A stretch of DNA of 13,636 bases from Lachnospiraceae bacterium (GTDB lineage Bacteria; Bacillota; Clostridia; Lachnospirales; Lachnospiraceae): the NCBI GenBank assembly GCA_009787745.1, contig WQST01000043.1:1-13636 (forward strand), given 5' to 3'. The position numbers and the translations under genes are program-made. Below are positions 5,161 through 13,109 of this stretch, one piece after another; the first letter of the stretch is position 1, and every line of letters starts with the position of its first letter. The notes beneath the pieces were generated by a model. It made no database searches, had not been told where the DNA came from, and saw only the letters and a program-made list of their open reading frames with translations.

Positions 5161-7311
5161 TTATTCGTAATATACAGTATCATTTTTCTCTTTTTTGGCC
5201 GGCTTCTTTTCTTCTTTTTGATAACGGATTACCAGTGCCGAATAAGGCGGCATAACAACTGTTACCTTACCTGACATAACATGATAATTAATTTTTTCGA
5301 CATTGAATCCTGATTCGTCGGTCAAAATCAGACGTTTCATTGTCGCTTGACGCTTGACGCCGAGATGCCAGACCGTGATTTCTTTTCCGACTTCGAAATC
5401 ATTGTTATTAATTATGACCACGGAAACATCCTTTAGGTTAAAGCGCGCATAGGCAATCAGATTATGATTTCCCTCCAGCGGCTTCATTGAACCGTTCAAA
5501 AATTCTTTATTCTCTTTGTGAATCCTAATCATTTCGCGGTGCAAGGCAATCATGACATGGTCTTCATTCCCCCAGGGATAGGTGCGGCGGTTATCAGGGT
5601 CGGTAAACCCGCATAAACCTGCCTCATCACCGTAATAAATAGTCGGGGCGCCGGGCCATGTCATCTGCATAACCACTGCTTCGCGTAAAATCGCTTTATT
5701 GATATTGTGATTAGCCGCTTCCGGACCTAAATTATTCGTTCTGCCTACTTTTCTGTTCGTTCGGGTCAAAAAGCGGGAATGGTCGTGGTTCGATAATTCA
5801 TTCATTGCAACCAGTAACGACGGCATCGAAAAAGTCGCCATATGTGTCCGCATCGCACCCCAAAAACTGTCGGCATTTCCAAGCAGGTCATGGCGATAGT
5901 CGTCGCTATGCTTTTCCATTCCCGTCAAAAACCATGTAATCGGTTCCATGAAAGCATCATAGTTCATGACTGTATCCCATTCATCACCTTTTAGCCATTC
6001 CGCCGCACTGCCGTAATGTTCGGCAAGGATAATGGCATCGGCATTGGCACGCTTTACCGTTTTACGGAACTCTTTCCAGAAATAATGATTGTATTCTGGT
6101 GAATGTCCCAGATCAGCCGCCACATCTAAGCGCCAACCGTCAGCGTTATAAGGCGGCGAAACCCATTTGGCGGCAATATTCATGACATAATGAAATAAAT
6201 CCCTTGACCCTTCATAGTTAAGCTTCGGTAATGTATCAAAACCCCACCATCCATCATATTGTCCGTTATAAGGCCAATTATTACTGCCCATAAAATCGAA
6301 ATAATCATGATAAGGGCTGTTTATATCAATATATGCACCTTTTTCATAACCGAGGGCATTCTCATAAATCCGCTCACGGTCAATCCACTTGTTAAAAGAC
6401 CCGCAGTGATTAAAAACACCGTCAAGAATGACTTTCATCCCTCTTTTATGTGCCTCTTCAACGACTTTGGCGAAAAGCATATTGCTGGCATCTAAGTTTT
6501 CTTTTCTGCTCACCCGGTTGATATAGCGGGAAGCAAAGCGATTTTCTTTTGCACCTTGCGGTAAAAGTTCACCTTCATCAACGATGATTTTTCCGATATG
6601 CGGGTCAATGCTGTCATAATCTTGGATATCATATTTGTGATTAGACGGCGAAACGAAGAGCGGGTTAAAATAAATGACGTCGATACCTAAATCTTCAAGA
6701 TAATCAAGCTTATCAAGAACACCCTGTAAATCGCCGCCATAAAACTCGCGCACACCCATACTTGCGGGATATTTATTCCAATCTTCCACACGTTCGGTAT
6801 GTCCGCCGACATATTCATATTCACTTGTCAGGACATCGTTAGAGGGGTCGCCGTTACAGAAGCGGTCAATATAGATTTGGTATATCACCGCGCCTTTTGC
6901 CCAATCAGGGGTTTTGAAACCCGGGATAATACGAAGCATAAAATGCGGTTCCAATTCCAAAGCCACACCGCGGCGATCGTAAAAGCAAGATATTTTTCCG
7001 GCATGAATCTCAAAATAGTAGCAGTATGCCGTATCATTAAGCTGAATTTCGATACTGTAATAATCAAAAAGTTCATTCGTTTCCGTTTTTACCATTAGGT
7101 TCTTATCGGCATCGGAACACAAATAAACTTTATCGACATTATTTTTTTCAGTGCGGAAACGGATTGTCACTTTACCGAATGCATTAGGTTCCATCGGCGA
7201 CACAAAGTCTTCTGTCATATCACTAAAAAGAGCACGGCGATTAAAGAGCGGCCGCATTGTCGATATATAATGATTGCTTTGTTCAGCACGAAAAGCTTTA
7301 TTGAAATCCAT
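5161..7311 (-). CDS. Cytoplasmic GH13 alpha-glycosidase (neopullulanase/cyclomaltodextrinase-like)
   Basis: This 716-residue glycoside hydrolase family 13 enzyme should hydrolyse alpha-glucans such as maltodextrins, cyclodextrins or pullulan; the exact substrate cannot be told. Residues about 20-130 form a beta-rich N-terminal domain like the CBM34 domain of neopullulanases. The catalytic barrel begins at DWAKGAVIYQIYIDRFCNGD (about 136-155). Conserved regions are all present: DGVFNH (297-302), GWRLDVA (392-398; nucleophile D396), ILAEHYG (428-434; acid/base E431) and ELSNHD (505-510; D510). A C-terminal beta domain runs from about 615, followed by a lysine-rich tail (from about 699) of no known role. 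There is no signal peptide, so it acts in the cytosol on imported oligosaccharides. GGTGG lies about 8-9 nt before the ATG. It follows ftsH by about 94 bp. Confidence 0.9.
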   Translation of the reverse strand: MDFNKAFRAEQSNHYISTMRPLFNRRALFSDMTEDFVSPMEPNAFGKVTIRFRTEKNNVDKVYLCSDADKNLMVKTETNELFDYYSIEIQLNDTAYCYYFEIHAGKISCFYDRRGVALELEPHFMLRIIPGFKTPDWAKGAVIYQIYIDRFCNGDPSNDVLTSEYEYVGGHTERVEDWNKYPASMGVREFYGGDLQGVLDKLDYLEDLGIDVIYFNPLFVSPSNHKYDIQDYDSIDPHIGKIIVDEGELLPQGAKENRFASRYINRVSRKENLDASNMLFAKVVEEAHKRGMKVILDGVFNHCGSFNKWIDRERIYENALGYEKGAYIDINSPYHDYFDFMGSNNWPYNGQYDGWWGFDTLPKLNYEGSRDLFHYVMNIAAKWVSPPYNADGWRLDVAADLGHSPEYNHYFWKEFRKTVKRANADAIILAEHYGSAAEWLKGDEWDTVMNYDAFMEPITWFLTGMEKHSDDYRHDLLGNADSFWGAMRTHMATFSMPSLLVAMNELSNHDHSRFLTRTNRKVGRTNNLGPEAANHNINKAILREAVVMQMTWPGAPTIYYGDEAGLCGFTDPDNRRTYPWGNEDHVMIALHREMIRIHKENKEFLNGSMKPLEGNHNLIAYARFNLKDVSVVIINNNDFEVGKEITVWHLGVKRQATMKRLILTDESGFNVEKINYHVMSGKVTVVMPPYSALVIRYQKEEKKPAKKEKNDTVYYE

Positions 7312-7381
7312 AATGATGTTACCACCACTTCATAATTATGTTTTTATTGTTACTGTTCATGCGCCACGATTCCGCGAGGTT

Positions 7382-7406
7382 ATTTTGTGCTGTTTTTGCA
7401 CAAAAT
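7382..7406 (-). terminator. Hairpin at the end of ftsH, possible weak terminator
   Basis: ATTTTGTGC (7382-7390) and GCACAAAAT (7398-7406) are perfect 9-bp inverted arms around a 7-base loop, touching the ftsH stop codon. On the minus strand it is not followed by a T-run (AACCTCG follows), so termination would be poor. It may allow partial read-through into the glycosidase gene. Confidence 0.35.
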
Positions 7407-9220
7407 CAGAGTTGAACCGCTTCGTAAAGCCCCTCAAACTCTTCTCTGGATATCCGTTCTTTTTCCATTAAAAGCTCAACACACCGATCAAGAATATCAC
7501 GGCGATTCTTAATTATATCACGAGCTTTCTCATAACATGCCGTAATAATACTTTTCACTTCAAGATCGATTTCATATGCCATATCATCTGAATAACTCTT
7601 CGTATGAGCTAAGTCCCGGCCGATAAAAACTTCATTGTCGTCGTCGGAGTAATTGATCGTTCCGATTTTATCCGACATCCCGAATCTTGTGACCATTGCC
7701 CTGGCTGTTTGCGTAGCCTTTTTAATGTCACTGGAAGCACCTGCGGTAATATCGTCAAACACTAACTCCTCGGCGATTCGCCCGCCTAAGCTTACCATGA
7801 TGTCCTGTTCCATTTTGCCCTTCGTGATATGGACATCGTCACGTTCGGGAAGCGGCATAGTGTAACCTGCCGCGCCAAGTCCGGTCGGAATTACCGAAAC
7901 GATATGAACCGGACCGACATCAGGCAGTTCATGGAACAAAATCGCATGGCCTGCTTCATGATATGCCGTAATGCGCTTTTCTTTTTCACTTATGACACGG
8001 CTTTTCTTTTCTCCGCCGATACCAACTTTTATGAATGATTGCTTGATATCTTCCTGAACAACGAAACCGCGGTTATTTTTCGCCGCTTTGATCGCGGCTT
8101 CATTTAATAAGTTTTCTAAATCCGCTCCGGTAAATCCGGCAGTGGTTTGTGCCACTTGCTTTAAGTCTACATCATCAGCCAATGGTTTATTCTTGGCGTG
8201 TATCTTAAGGATATCTTCACGGCCGCCGATATCAGGACGATTAACGCTGACTTTACGGTCAAAACGGCCCGGGCGTAAAATTGCCGGGTCAAGGATATCA
8301 ACGCGGTTAGTCGCGGCTAAAACAATAATCCCTTCGTTGACACCGAAACCATCCATTTCAACCAATAACTGATTTAGGGTTTGCTCACGCTCATCATGAC
8401 CGCCGCCAAGTCCCGTGCCGCGGCGTCTGGCGACAGCATCAATTTCATCAATAAAGATAATACAAGGGGCGTTCCGCTTCGCTTCTTCAAACAAATCACG
8501 AACACGTGAAGCACCGACACCGACGAACATTTCAACGAAATCCGAACCTGAAATGGTAAAAAACGGTACGCCTGCTTCCCCGGCGATTGCTTTAGCCAAA
8601 AGGGTTTTTCCTGTTCCGGGAGCGCCTTCCAAAAGGATTCCTTTCGGGATACGCGCACCGAGAGCGGCGAACTTCGCCGGTTCTTTAAGAAATTCAACGA
8701 TTTCTTCCAAATCCTCTTTTTCTTCTTTTAGTCCGGCGACATCATTTAATGTAATCTTCCCGTCATTTTCGGCTAAACGGGCACGGCTTTTACCGAAATT
8801 CATCATTCGGTTTCCACTGCCGCCGTTATTTTGGTTATTCATCATAACGAAGAAAAAGGCGATAACAATCACTACCAACAATATCGGTAAAATACTGGTT
8901 TTAAACCAACTATCAGTAGGTACCTTAAGGACTTCGGGAATTAAGCCGTAGCTTAATATGATTTGCTCATATTCATGGACATCAACGGCATACAAAATCC
9001 TGCGTTCATTATTTCTTAAGATAACCGTTAATTCTCCTGTCGGGGTTTGCTGATTCGGCAAAATCGTGACTCTAACGACTTCTGCTTTTTCCAGCGCTTC
9101 TATCAGCTGCCCCCTATCCATCGTCCCTTCATTGTTATTCAGGGTTCCGATAAAAGTAGCCAGAAATACCAGCCCTATGATAACGATAAAATATAAATTA
9201 TAATTACGATTGCTTTTCAA
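7406..9220 (-). CDS. ftsH: ATP-dependent zinc metalloprotease FtsH
   Basis: This membrane-anchored AAA protease forms hexamers that extract and degrade membrane and regulatory proteins. The 604 residues show two spans (about 8-25 and 108-126) enclosing an extracytoplasmic domain. The AAA module has Walker A GAPGTGKT (199-206), pore motif FVGVG (232-236), Walker B IIFIDEID (254-261) and a second region of homology AATNRVDILDP...RPGRFDR (302-322). The peptidase has the zinc site HEAGH (421-425) with a third ligand at D498 in ASSDIKKAT. The C-terminus is a little shorter than in Bacillus. Translation starts at TTG: AGGAGT (9225-9230) is ideally placed, and no in-frame ATG is near. It follows hpt by 66 bp, in the order tilS-hpt-ftsH conserved in Firmicutes. 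Confidence 0.97.
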   Translation of the reverse strand: MKSNRNYNLYFIVIIGLVFLATFIGTLNNNEGTMDRGQLIEALEKAEVVRVTILPNQQTPTGELTVILRNNERRILYAVDVHEYEQIILSYGLIPEVLKVPTDSWFKTSILPILLVVIVIAFFFVMMNNQNNGGSGNRMMNFGKSRARLAENDGKITLNDVAGLKEEKEDLEEIVEFLKEPAKFAALGARIPKGILLEGAPGTGKTLLAKAIAGEAGVPFFTISGSDFVEMFVGVGASRVRDLFEEAKRNAPCIIFIDEIDAVARRRGTGLGGGHDEREQTLNQLLVEMDGFGVNEGIIVLAATNRVDILDPAILRPGRFDRKVSVNRPDIGGREDILKIHAKNKPLADDVDLKQVAQTTAGFTGADLENLLNEAAIKAAKNNRGFVVQEDIKQSFIKVGIGGEKKSRVISEKEKRITAYHEAGHAILFHELPDVGPVHIVSVIPTGLGAAGYTMPLPERDDVHITKGKMEQDIMVSLGGRIAEELVFDDITAGASSDIKKATQTARAMVTRFGMSDKIGTINYSDDDNEVFIGRDLAHTKSYSDDMAYEIDLEVKSIITACYEKARDIIKNRRDILDRCVELLMEKERISREEFEGLYEAVQL

Positions 9221-9286
9221 GATGACTCCTATCCATGCAGCCTGTCATGTTAATCCCTGCATCATATAAGTATTAGATTAAATTAT

Positions 9287-9811
9287 TTAAATTATTTCTA
9301 TTACACCGATAAAAGGAAGGTTACGATATTTCTGATCATAATCAAGACCATAACCAACGACAAATTCATCAGGTATCGCAAAACCCGTATAGTCCACAAA
9401 AACATCAACGACTCGGCGCTCAGGCTTATCAAGTAGTGTGCAAAGCTTAAGTGACGCGGGTTTTCTTTCCTTTAATAAACCGAGCAAATAATTAAGGGTA
9501 TTCCCTGAATCCACTATATCTTCAACGACGATCACATCTTTTCCTTCTAATGTTTCATCAAGGTCTTTAATAATCCGCACCACCCCGCTGGAAGCAGTCG
9601 CCCCGCCATAACTGGAAACCGCCATATAGTCGATGGAAACCGGAATCGTGATGCGCTTTGCCAGTTCGCACATAAAGAAAGCGCCGCCTTTAAGTACACA
9701 AACTAAATGTACTTGTTTTCCTTCGTAATCCTTACTGATTTGTTCGCCTATTTCCTGAATTCTTTTATCAACCGAATCTTCTGATAATAAGACTTTAATT
9801 TTCTCAGACAT
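9287..9811 (-). CDS. hpt: Hypoxanthine-guanine phosphoribosyltransferase
   Basis: This cytosolic enzyme converts hypoxanthine or guanine plus PRPP to IMP or GMP in purine salvage. The 174-residue length is typical. The LKGGAFF loop (40-46), the flexible-loop segment DYMAVSSYG (61-69), the PRPP-binding signature VIVVEDIVDSGNTL (93-106; E97, D98) and the base-binding VGYGLDYDQKYRNLP (152-166) are all present. The ATG at 9811 is chosen because AGAGG (9819-9823) lies 7 nt upstream; the frame is open 30 codons further, but that extension overlaps the tilS end and has no support. It begins 22 bp after the tilS stop and is probably co-transcribed with it. In Bacillus, HprT and TilS are reported to control ftsH together; whether that holds here is not visible. 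Confidence 0.95.
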   Translation of the reverse strand: MSEKIKVLLSEDSVDKRIQEIGEQISKDYEGKQVHLVCVLKGGAFFMCELAKRITIPVSIDYMAVSSYGGATASSGVVRIIKDLDETLEGKDVIVVEDIVDSGNTLNYLLGLLKERKPASLKLCTLLDKPERRVVDVFVDYTGFAIPDEFVVGYGLDYDQKYRNLPFIGVIEII

Positions 9812-9833
9812 TACTATTCCTCTTGATGTAATA

Positions 9834-11225
9834 TTACTCATTAAGCTTAAGTGTACACGCCAGCACAGTTTCCGTAAAAGACGTAACTTTGTACTCTTCA
9901 CTAATACGCAGACCGGGCACCCAGACGATGTGGGAGCCGTCCGCTAATACATATAGCTTATCACGCGCCGCCTTCGGTATCTTCTCATTGATCAGATAAT
10001 CCTTTAATCTCTTATGCTGTCCCGCTTGATTGATTATCAAATAATCATCCTGTTTTCGCCGCCGAAAGATAAGACACGATGTTATTTTATCATAATCAAA
10101 CCATTTCGTATATGTTTTTTGCGGAATATTTTCATTTTTTTGGTAGGGGAAGGTGAAATAAAGCAAAATTCCTAGGTCAGGAATTGTGATTTCCTCTTTA
10201 TTACCATGGATTTTATTAAAAGTGATTTGAATATCGGTACTCTTAAAATGCGGTTCGGCGGTATGATTAATAATGACAAGCGTGTCATACTCCTTAATCG
10301 CAACAATTTTTCCGGGCAAATCCACCCTCCGGCTGCCGCCGCCGTCAATAATCTTTAAAATACCGTCAACATGACAGGCGGAAATATCACGGCATTCCGA
10401 ACTTAATTCCCCTATCGCCAAAAGTAAAATACGCTTTTGGATTAATCGCTCATAGCCCGTAAATTTCGTCAGATTAATCGCAATTTGCGTTTCTGAATGT
10501 GTAGCGCATTCATTAAAAGCGGCTTTCGTATGTTTTTGCAGATAACATTCTGTTTCGCGGATAAGTTCCGCTGTTTTCGCGATATGCATAACCGCTTCTG
10601 AGTTAATCCCGTTAGCAATCGGGATAATATGACGGCGAATGCGGTTGCGGGCATAAATATCTTCGCTATTTGTTGCATCTGTTATATAAGTAATCTTTTG
10701 ACATTCCAGATATGCTTCTATTTCTCGCCTGTTACAGCATAAAAGCGGGCGGATTATCTTATCCCGCACCGCACTGATTCCCGAAAGCCCTTTTAGGCCG
10801 CTGCCGCGAAAAAGATTAAAAATAACGGTCTCAGCATTATCGTCCTGATGATGTGCTACGGCAATTTTTCCCTTATTATGACTAACTGCCTCATTAAAAC
10901 ACGCATAGCGATAATCACGGGCAGCTTCTTCAATCCCGACACGCCTCTTCTTCGCCAACTCCTTGATATTCTCTGTAAAAACCCTAAGCGGTACCCCCAG
11001 CTCTTCACATAAATCTTTTACGAAATCCATATCCTCATCAGCTTCTTTTCGAAGCAGATGATTGATATGTGCCGCTTCTATGGTAAAAGGTATTTCCTTT
11101 ATTAGGGCGAGTAAAATAAAAAGGAGGCAAACAGAATCCGCACCTCCCGAAACCCCGACGACGACATGGTCGCCGATTTCGACCATTTTATTTTTTATGA
11201 TATATGCTTTAACACGCTCATACAT
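9834..11225 (-). CDS. tilS: tRNA(Ile)-lysidine synthetase
   Basis: TilS uses ATP to attach lysine to C34 of the CAU-anticodon isoleucine tRNA, changing its codon reading from AUG to AUA. The 463 residues have the usual full length. The PP-loop motif SGGADS is at 26-31, followed by AAHINHLLR (51-59) and AHHQDDNAET (124-133), which are typical of the N-terminal domain. The C-terminal TilS domain shows IFRRRKQDDYL (386-396), KRLKDYLINEKIP (405-417) and WVPGLRIS (435-442). The ATG at 11225 has no Shine-Dalgarno sequence but is preceded six bases upstream by a good -10 box, suggesting a leaderless message. It sits 31 bp after spoIIE and 22 bp before hpt. Bacillus has two extra genes (yabS, yabT) between spoIIE and tilS that are absent here. 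Confidence 0.96.
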   Translation of the reverse strand: MYERVKAYIIKNKMVEIGDHVVVGVSGGADSVCLLFILLALIKEIPFTIEAAHINHLLRKEADEDMDFVKDLCEELGVPLRVFTENIKELAKKRRVGIEEAARDYRYACFNEAVSHNKGKIAVAHHQDDNAETVIFNLFRGSGLKGLSGISAVRDKIIRPLLCCNRREIEAYLECQKITYITDATNSEDIYARNRIRRHIIPIANGINSEAVMHIAKTAELIRETECYLQKHTKAAFNECATHSETQIAINLTKFTGYERLIQKRILLLAIGELSSECRDISACHVDGILKIIDGGGSRRVDLPGKIVAIKEYDTLVIINHTAEPHFKSTDIQITFNKIHGNKEEITIPDLGILLYFTFPYQKNENIPQKTYTKWFDYDKITSCLIFRRRKQDDYLIINQAGQHKRLKDYLINEKIPKAARDKLYVLADGSHIVWVPGLRISEEYKVTSFTETVLACTLKLNE

Positions 11226-11231
11226 ATCTAT

Positions 11232-11260
11232 AATATAACGGAAGGGTAAAAGAAAATCAA
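11232..11260 (-). promoter_or_regulatory. Promoter of tilS, giving a leaderless transcript
   Basis: On the minus strand TTGATT (11255-11260) and TATATT (11232-11237) are 17 bp apart, and the -10 ends six bases before the tilS ATG. A standard start six to eight bases after the -10 would fall on the ATG. The -35 overlaps the spoIIE stop codon (11257-11259). It would uncouple the housekeeping tilS-hpt-ftsH genes from sporulation control of spoIIE. Confidence 0.6.
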
Positions 11261-12471
11261 GACACCTCGGAATTATACTCCCACAATCCCATTACCAAAA
11301 CCGTCATATCATCCCTGACCTTACCTTTGCTTTGGCGAATACAAAAATTGAGCATGGCATTCGCTATTTCATTCGGGTTCTTTAGATCCGTTCCGCTGAT
11401 AAGTTCCGCCATCATATCTTCACCGATACCCTGCGATAAAGCATCAAGCACCCCGTCGGAAATCATAATTATATAGTCGCCGTCTTGTAACCGCCGGCAA
11501 TTGACATCCATATCGGGACGGTTAAATATCCCCAGCGGCAGATTTCCCGCGGAAATCCGTTCAACGAGATTTTCACGCTTAATATAAGTCGGCGCCGAAC
11601 CTATTTTTAGCAATTCACATGTTCCCGTATAAAGGTCAACCGTACAAAAATCCATCGTTGACATATTTCCCGCTTCGGGCCCTGCGAGAAGGACGCTATT
11701 GATCATTTGGATTGCCATCTCTTTTTTGTACCCTGTTTCGATGAATTTCTGCATTAGTTCAACAATCATCTGACTGTCGGTTGAAGCTTTTTTTCCCGAG
11801 CCCATACCATCGGAAATAATCATCGAATATGCCCCCGGCTCCGTTTCAAAAATCGCGTAATTATCGCCGGAAATCTTCTCGTTTTCTTTTACCGCAACAG
11901 CGGAACCTGTCAGCACATGAAAACGCGGAGTTTCAACATAGTAAAAAGTCTTTAATTCTTGGTCGATAAAAAACGGGTTATTGACTGATGGAGTCAATCT
12001 CTTATTGAGCAATACCGAAATAATGTCGCCGATTTCCTCAACCGTTACGACATTTCCGCCCTTACTGCTTCGTATCTGTAAAGACAGTTCCATGAACCCG
12101 TTTTCTTTTTCCATTATATAAATATTTTTAAGCTGTAAATTAATATCTTTTAGGGCATGGGCGATTTGCTTGTAACGGCGCTGATTAATAGGGGTGAACC
12201 GGCGGGATTCATCCGCTACATGCGCCATAATTTGCGCGACTTCCTGTAAGTGGTCGGCCATCAAAATTTTATTTTCCTGCATCCGCCGCTGCCACAGGAT
12301 ATCGCGGCGGGTTTCACTGCTATTTTCGGCTATTTGAGTCGTTTCATTCGTATCCAAAGGTCTGGGGTCGCCAAATGACGCCGCCAAATCCCTGATCGAA
12401 TCTGCAAACATCAATAACCGCCGCCGTCCATACTCCGGCAAAATATTAATAAATGTTTCTTTCTCACGCAT
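11257..12471 (-). CDS. spoIIE: SpoIIE-type PP2C phosphatase lacking the membrane domain
   Basis: SpoIIE dephosphorylates the anti-anti-sigma factor SpoIIAA, freeing sigma-F in the forespore. The 404 residues match only the central regulatory region (about 1-180, including TTQIAENSSETRRDILWQ at 44-61 and the helical ADHLQEVAQIMAHVAD stretch at 72-87) and the PP2C domain (about 185-404). The metal-binding acidic motifs are intact: SGDN (D203), ISDGMGSG (D221), ISDGVLDAL (D339) and VRDDMTV (387-388). The roughly 300-residue multi-span N-terminus of Bacillus SpoIIE (827 aa) is absent, and no broken remnant fits upstream, where spmB ends 94 bp before the start. GGAG (12478-12481) with 6-nt spacing selects the ATG at 12471 over an in-frame TTG at 12483. 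Transcription is probably Spo0A-dependent from the promoter at 12508-12541. Confidence 0.9.
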   Translation of the reverse strand: MREKETFINILPEYGRRRLLMFADSIRDLAASFGDPRPLDTNETTQIAENSSETRRDILWQRRMQENKILMADHLQEVAQIMAHVADESRRFTPINQRRYKQIAHALKDINLQLKNIYIMEKENGFMELSLQIRSSKGGNVVTVEEIGDIISVLLNKRLTPSVNNPFFIDQELKTFYYVETPRFHVLTGSAVAVKENEKISGDNYAIFETEPGAYSMIISDGMGSGKKASTDSQMIVELMQKFIETGYKKEMAIQMINSVLLAGPEAGNMSTMDFCTVDLYTGTCELLKIGSAPTYIKRENLVERISAGNLPLGIFNRPDMDVNCRRLQDGDYIIMISDGVLDALSQGIGEDMMAELISGTDLKNPNEIANAMLNFCIRQSKGKVRDDMTVLVMGLWEYNSEVS

Positions 12472-12507
12472 AATATGCTCCAAAATTTTCTATATATAAC
12501 GGTACAT

Positions 12508-12541
12508 ATTATAACGAACTTTTTTTATTTAATATGTCAAA
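12508..12541 (-). promoter_or_regulatory. spoIIE promoter with 21-bp spacer and Spo0A box
   Basis: On the minus strand a perfect TTGACA (12535-12540) and a perfect TATAAT (12508-12513) lie 21 bp apart, too far for unaided sigma-A polymerase. TGTCAAA on the plus strand (12535-12541), 6/7 to the Spo0A box TGTCGAA, covers the -35. A second near-match, TGTCGTA (minus strand, 12567-12573), lies about 30 bp upstream at the spmB stop. Spo0A-activated spoIIG and spoIIE promoters of Bacillus have the same over-long spacing (22 and 21 bp). The start would be near 12501, leaving a leader of about 30 nt. Confidence 0.7.
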
Positions 12542-12565
12542 ATTAGTAACGGTTTCAAAAATTTT

Positions 12566-13105
12566 TTACGACAAGTTTTTCATCAGCCCTGCGAGGATAA
12601 CACTTGCGAAAACTCCTGCCAGCGTAGCGATTAATGCTCCCGTCAGAGTATACCTTGTTTTCGTTACTTTTGCCGCCACGAAATAAACTGACATTGTATA
12701 AAAAATCGTTTCCGTACAACTCATCATCAACGAGGTTATCATGCCAATGCGGGAATCGGGTCCGAAATTTTTGAATATATCGAGAACCAGCCCTGTTGCG
12801 GCTGATGAAGAAAACATCTTCACCAAAACAACGGGAACCAGCGGAGCCGGGAATCCGATATTATCGGTTAAACGGCCTACCAGTTGGCCAAGGAACTCCA
12901 GAAAACCCGATGCCCTTAATACACCGACCGCCACCATTAAGGCGACCAATGTCGGCATAATGCCCAAGACCGTTTTGAATCCGTCTTTCGCTCCCGCAAT
13001 AAACACTTCATAAACATTGCATTTATTAATCAACCCGTATGCGACGATGTAAAAGATAATTACGGGTATAATAATACCGGATATATTCGCCAGAACATTT
13101 AGCAT
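12566..13105 (-). CDS. spmB: Spore maturation protein B
   Basis: SpmB is an integral membrane protein which, with SpmA, is needed for full dehydration of the spore core and heat resistance in Bacillus and Clostridium; the transported substrate is unknown. The 179 residues have several hydrophobic spans (about 6-24, 44-62, 88-105, 120-143 and 153-173). Family-typical sequence is seen in EVFIAGAKDGFKTVLGIMP (33-51), LVALMVAVGVLRASG and PLVPVVLVKMFSSSAATGL, the last being a conserved nucleoside-recognition/Gate-like segment. GGAGGT within the end of spmA lies 6-7 nt before the ATG, and the two genes are 4 bp apart, so they are translationally linked. The spoIIE promoter region begins at its stop codon. 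Confidence 0.95.
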   Translation of the reverse strand: MLNVLANISGIIIPVIIFYIVAYGLINKCNVYEVFIAGAKDGFKTVLGIMPTLVALMVAVGVLRASGFLEFLGQLVGRLTDNIGFPAPLVPVVLVKMFSSSAATGLVLDIFKNFGPDSRIGMITSLMMSCTETIFYTMSVYFVAAKVTKTRYTLTGALIATLAGVFASVILAGLMKNLS

Positions 13106-13109
13106 GAAT

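Noticed and set aside
7312..7366. Short leader-peptide-like ORF before the glycosidase gene (13 codons, minus strand)
   Set aside because: No ribosome site or attenuator hairpins, and its codons show no regulatory run of one amino acid.
8374..8697. 107-codon minus-strand frame inside ftsH
   Set aside because: It is an out-of-frame reading of the Walker A/B region of ftsH; no independent ribosome site or domain.
8415..8951. 178-codon plus-strand reading frame opposite ftsH
   Set aside because: It lies wholly inside the AAA domain of ftsH on the other strand and is proline/serine-rich with no family features: a shadow of a conserved gene.
9812..9901. 30-codon N-terminal extension of hpt
   Set aside because: It overlaps the end of tilS, has no ribosome site and makes the protein longer than the family; the ATG at 9811 has AGAGG at good spacing.
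12472..12483. TTG start four codons upstream for spoIIE
   Set aside because: This TTG overlaps the GGAG that serves the ATG at 12471 with ideal 6-nt spacing.
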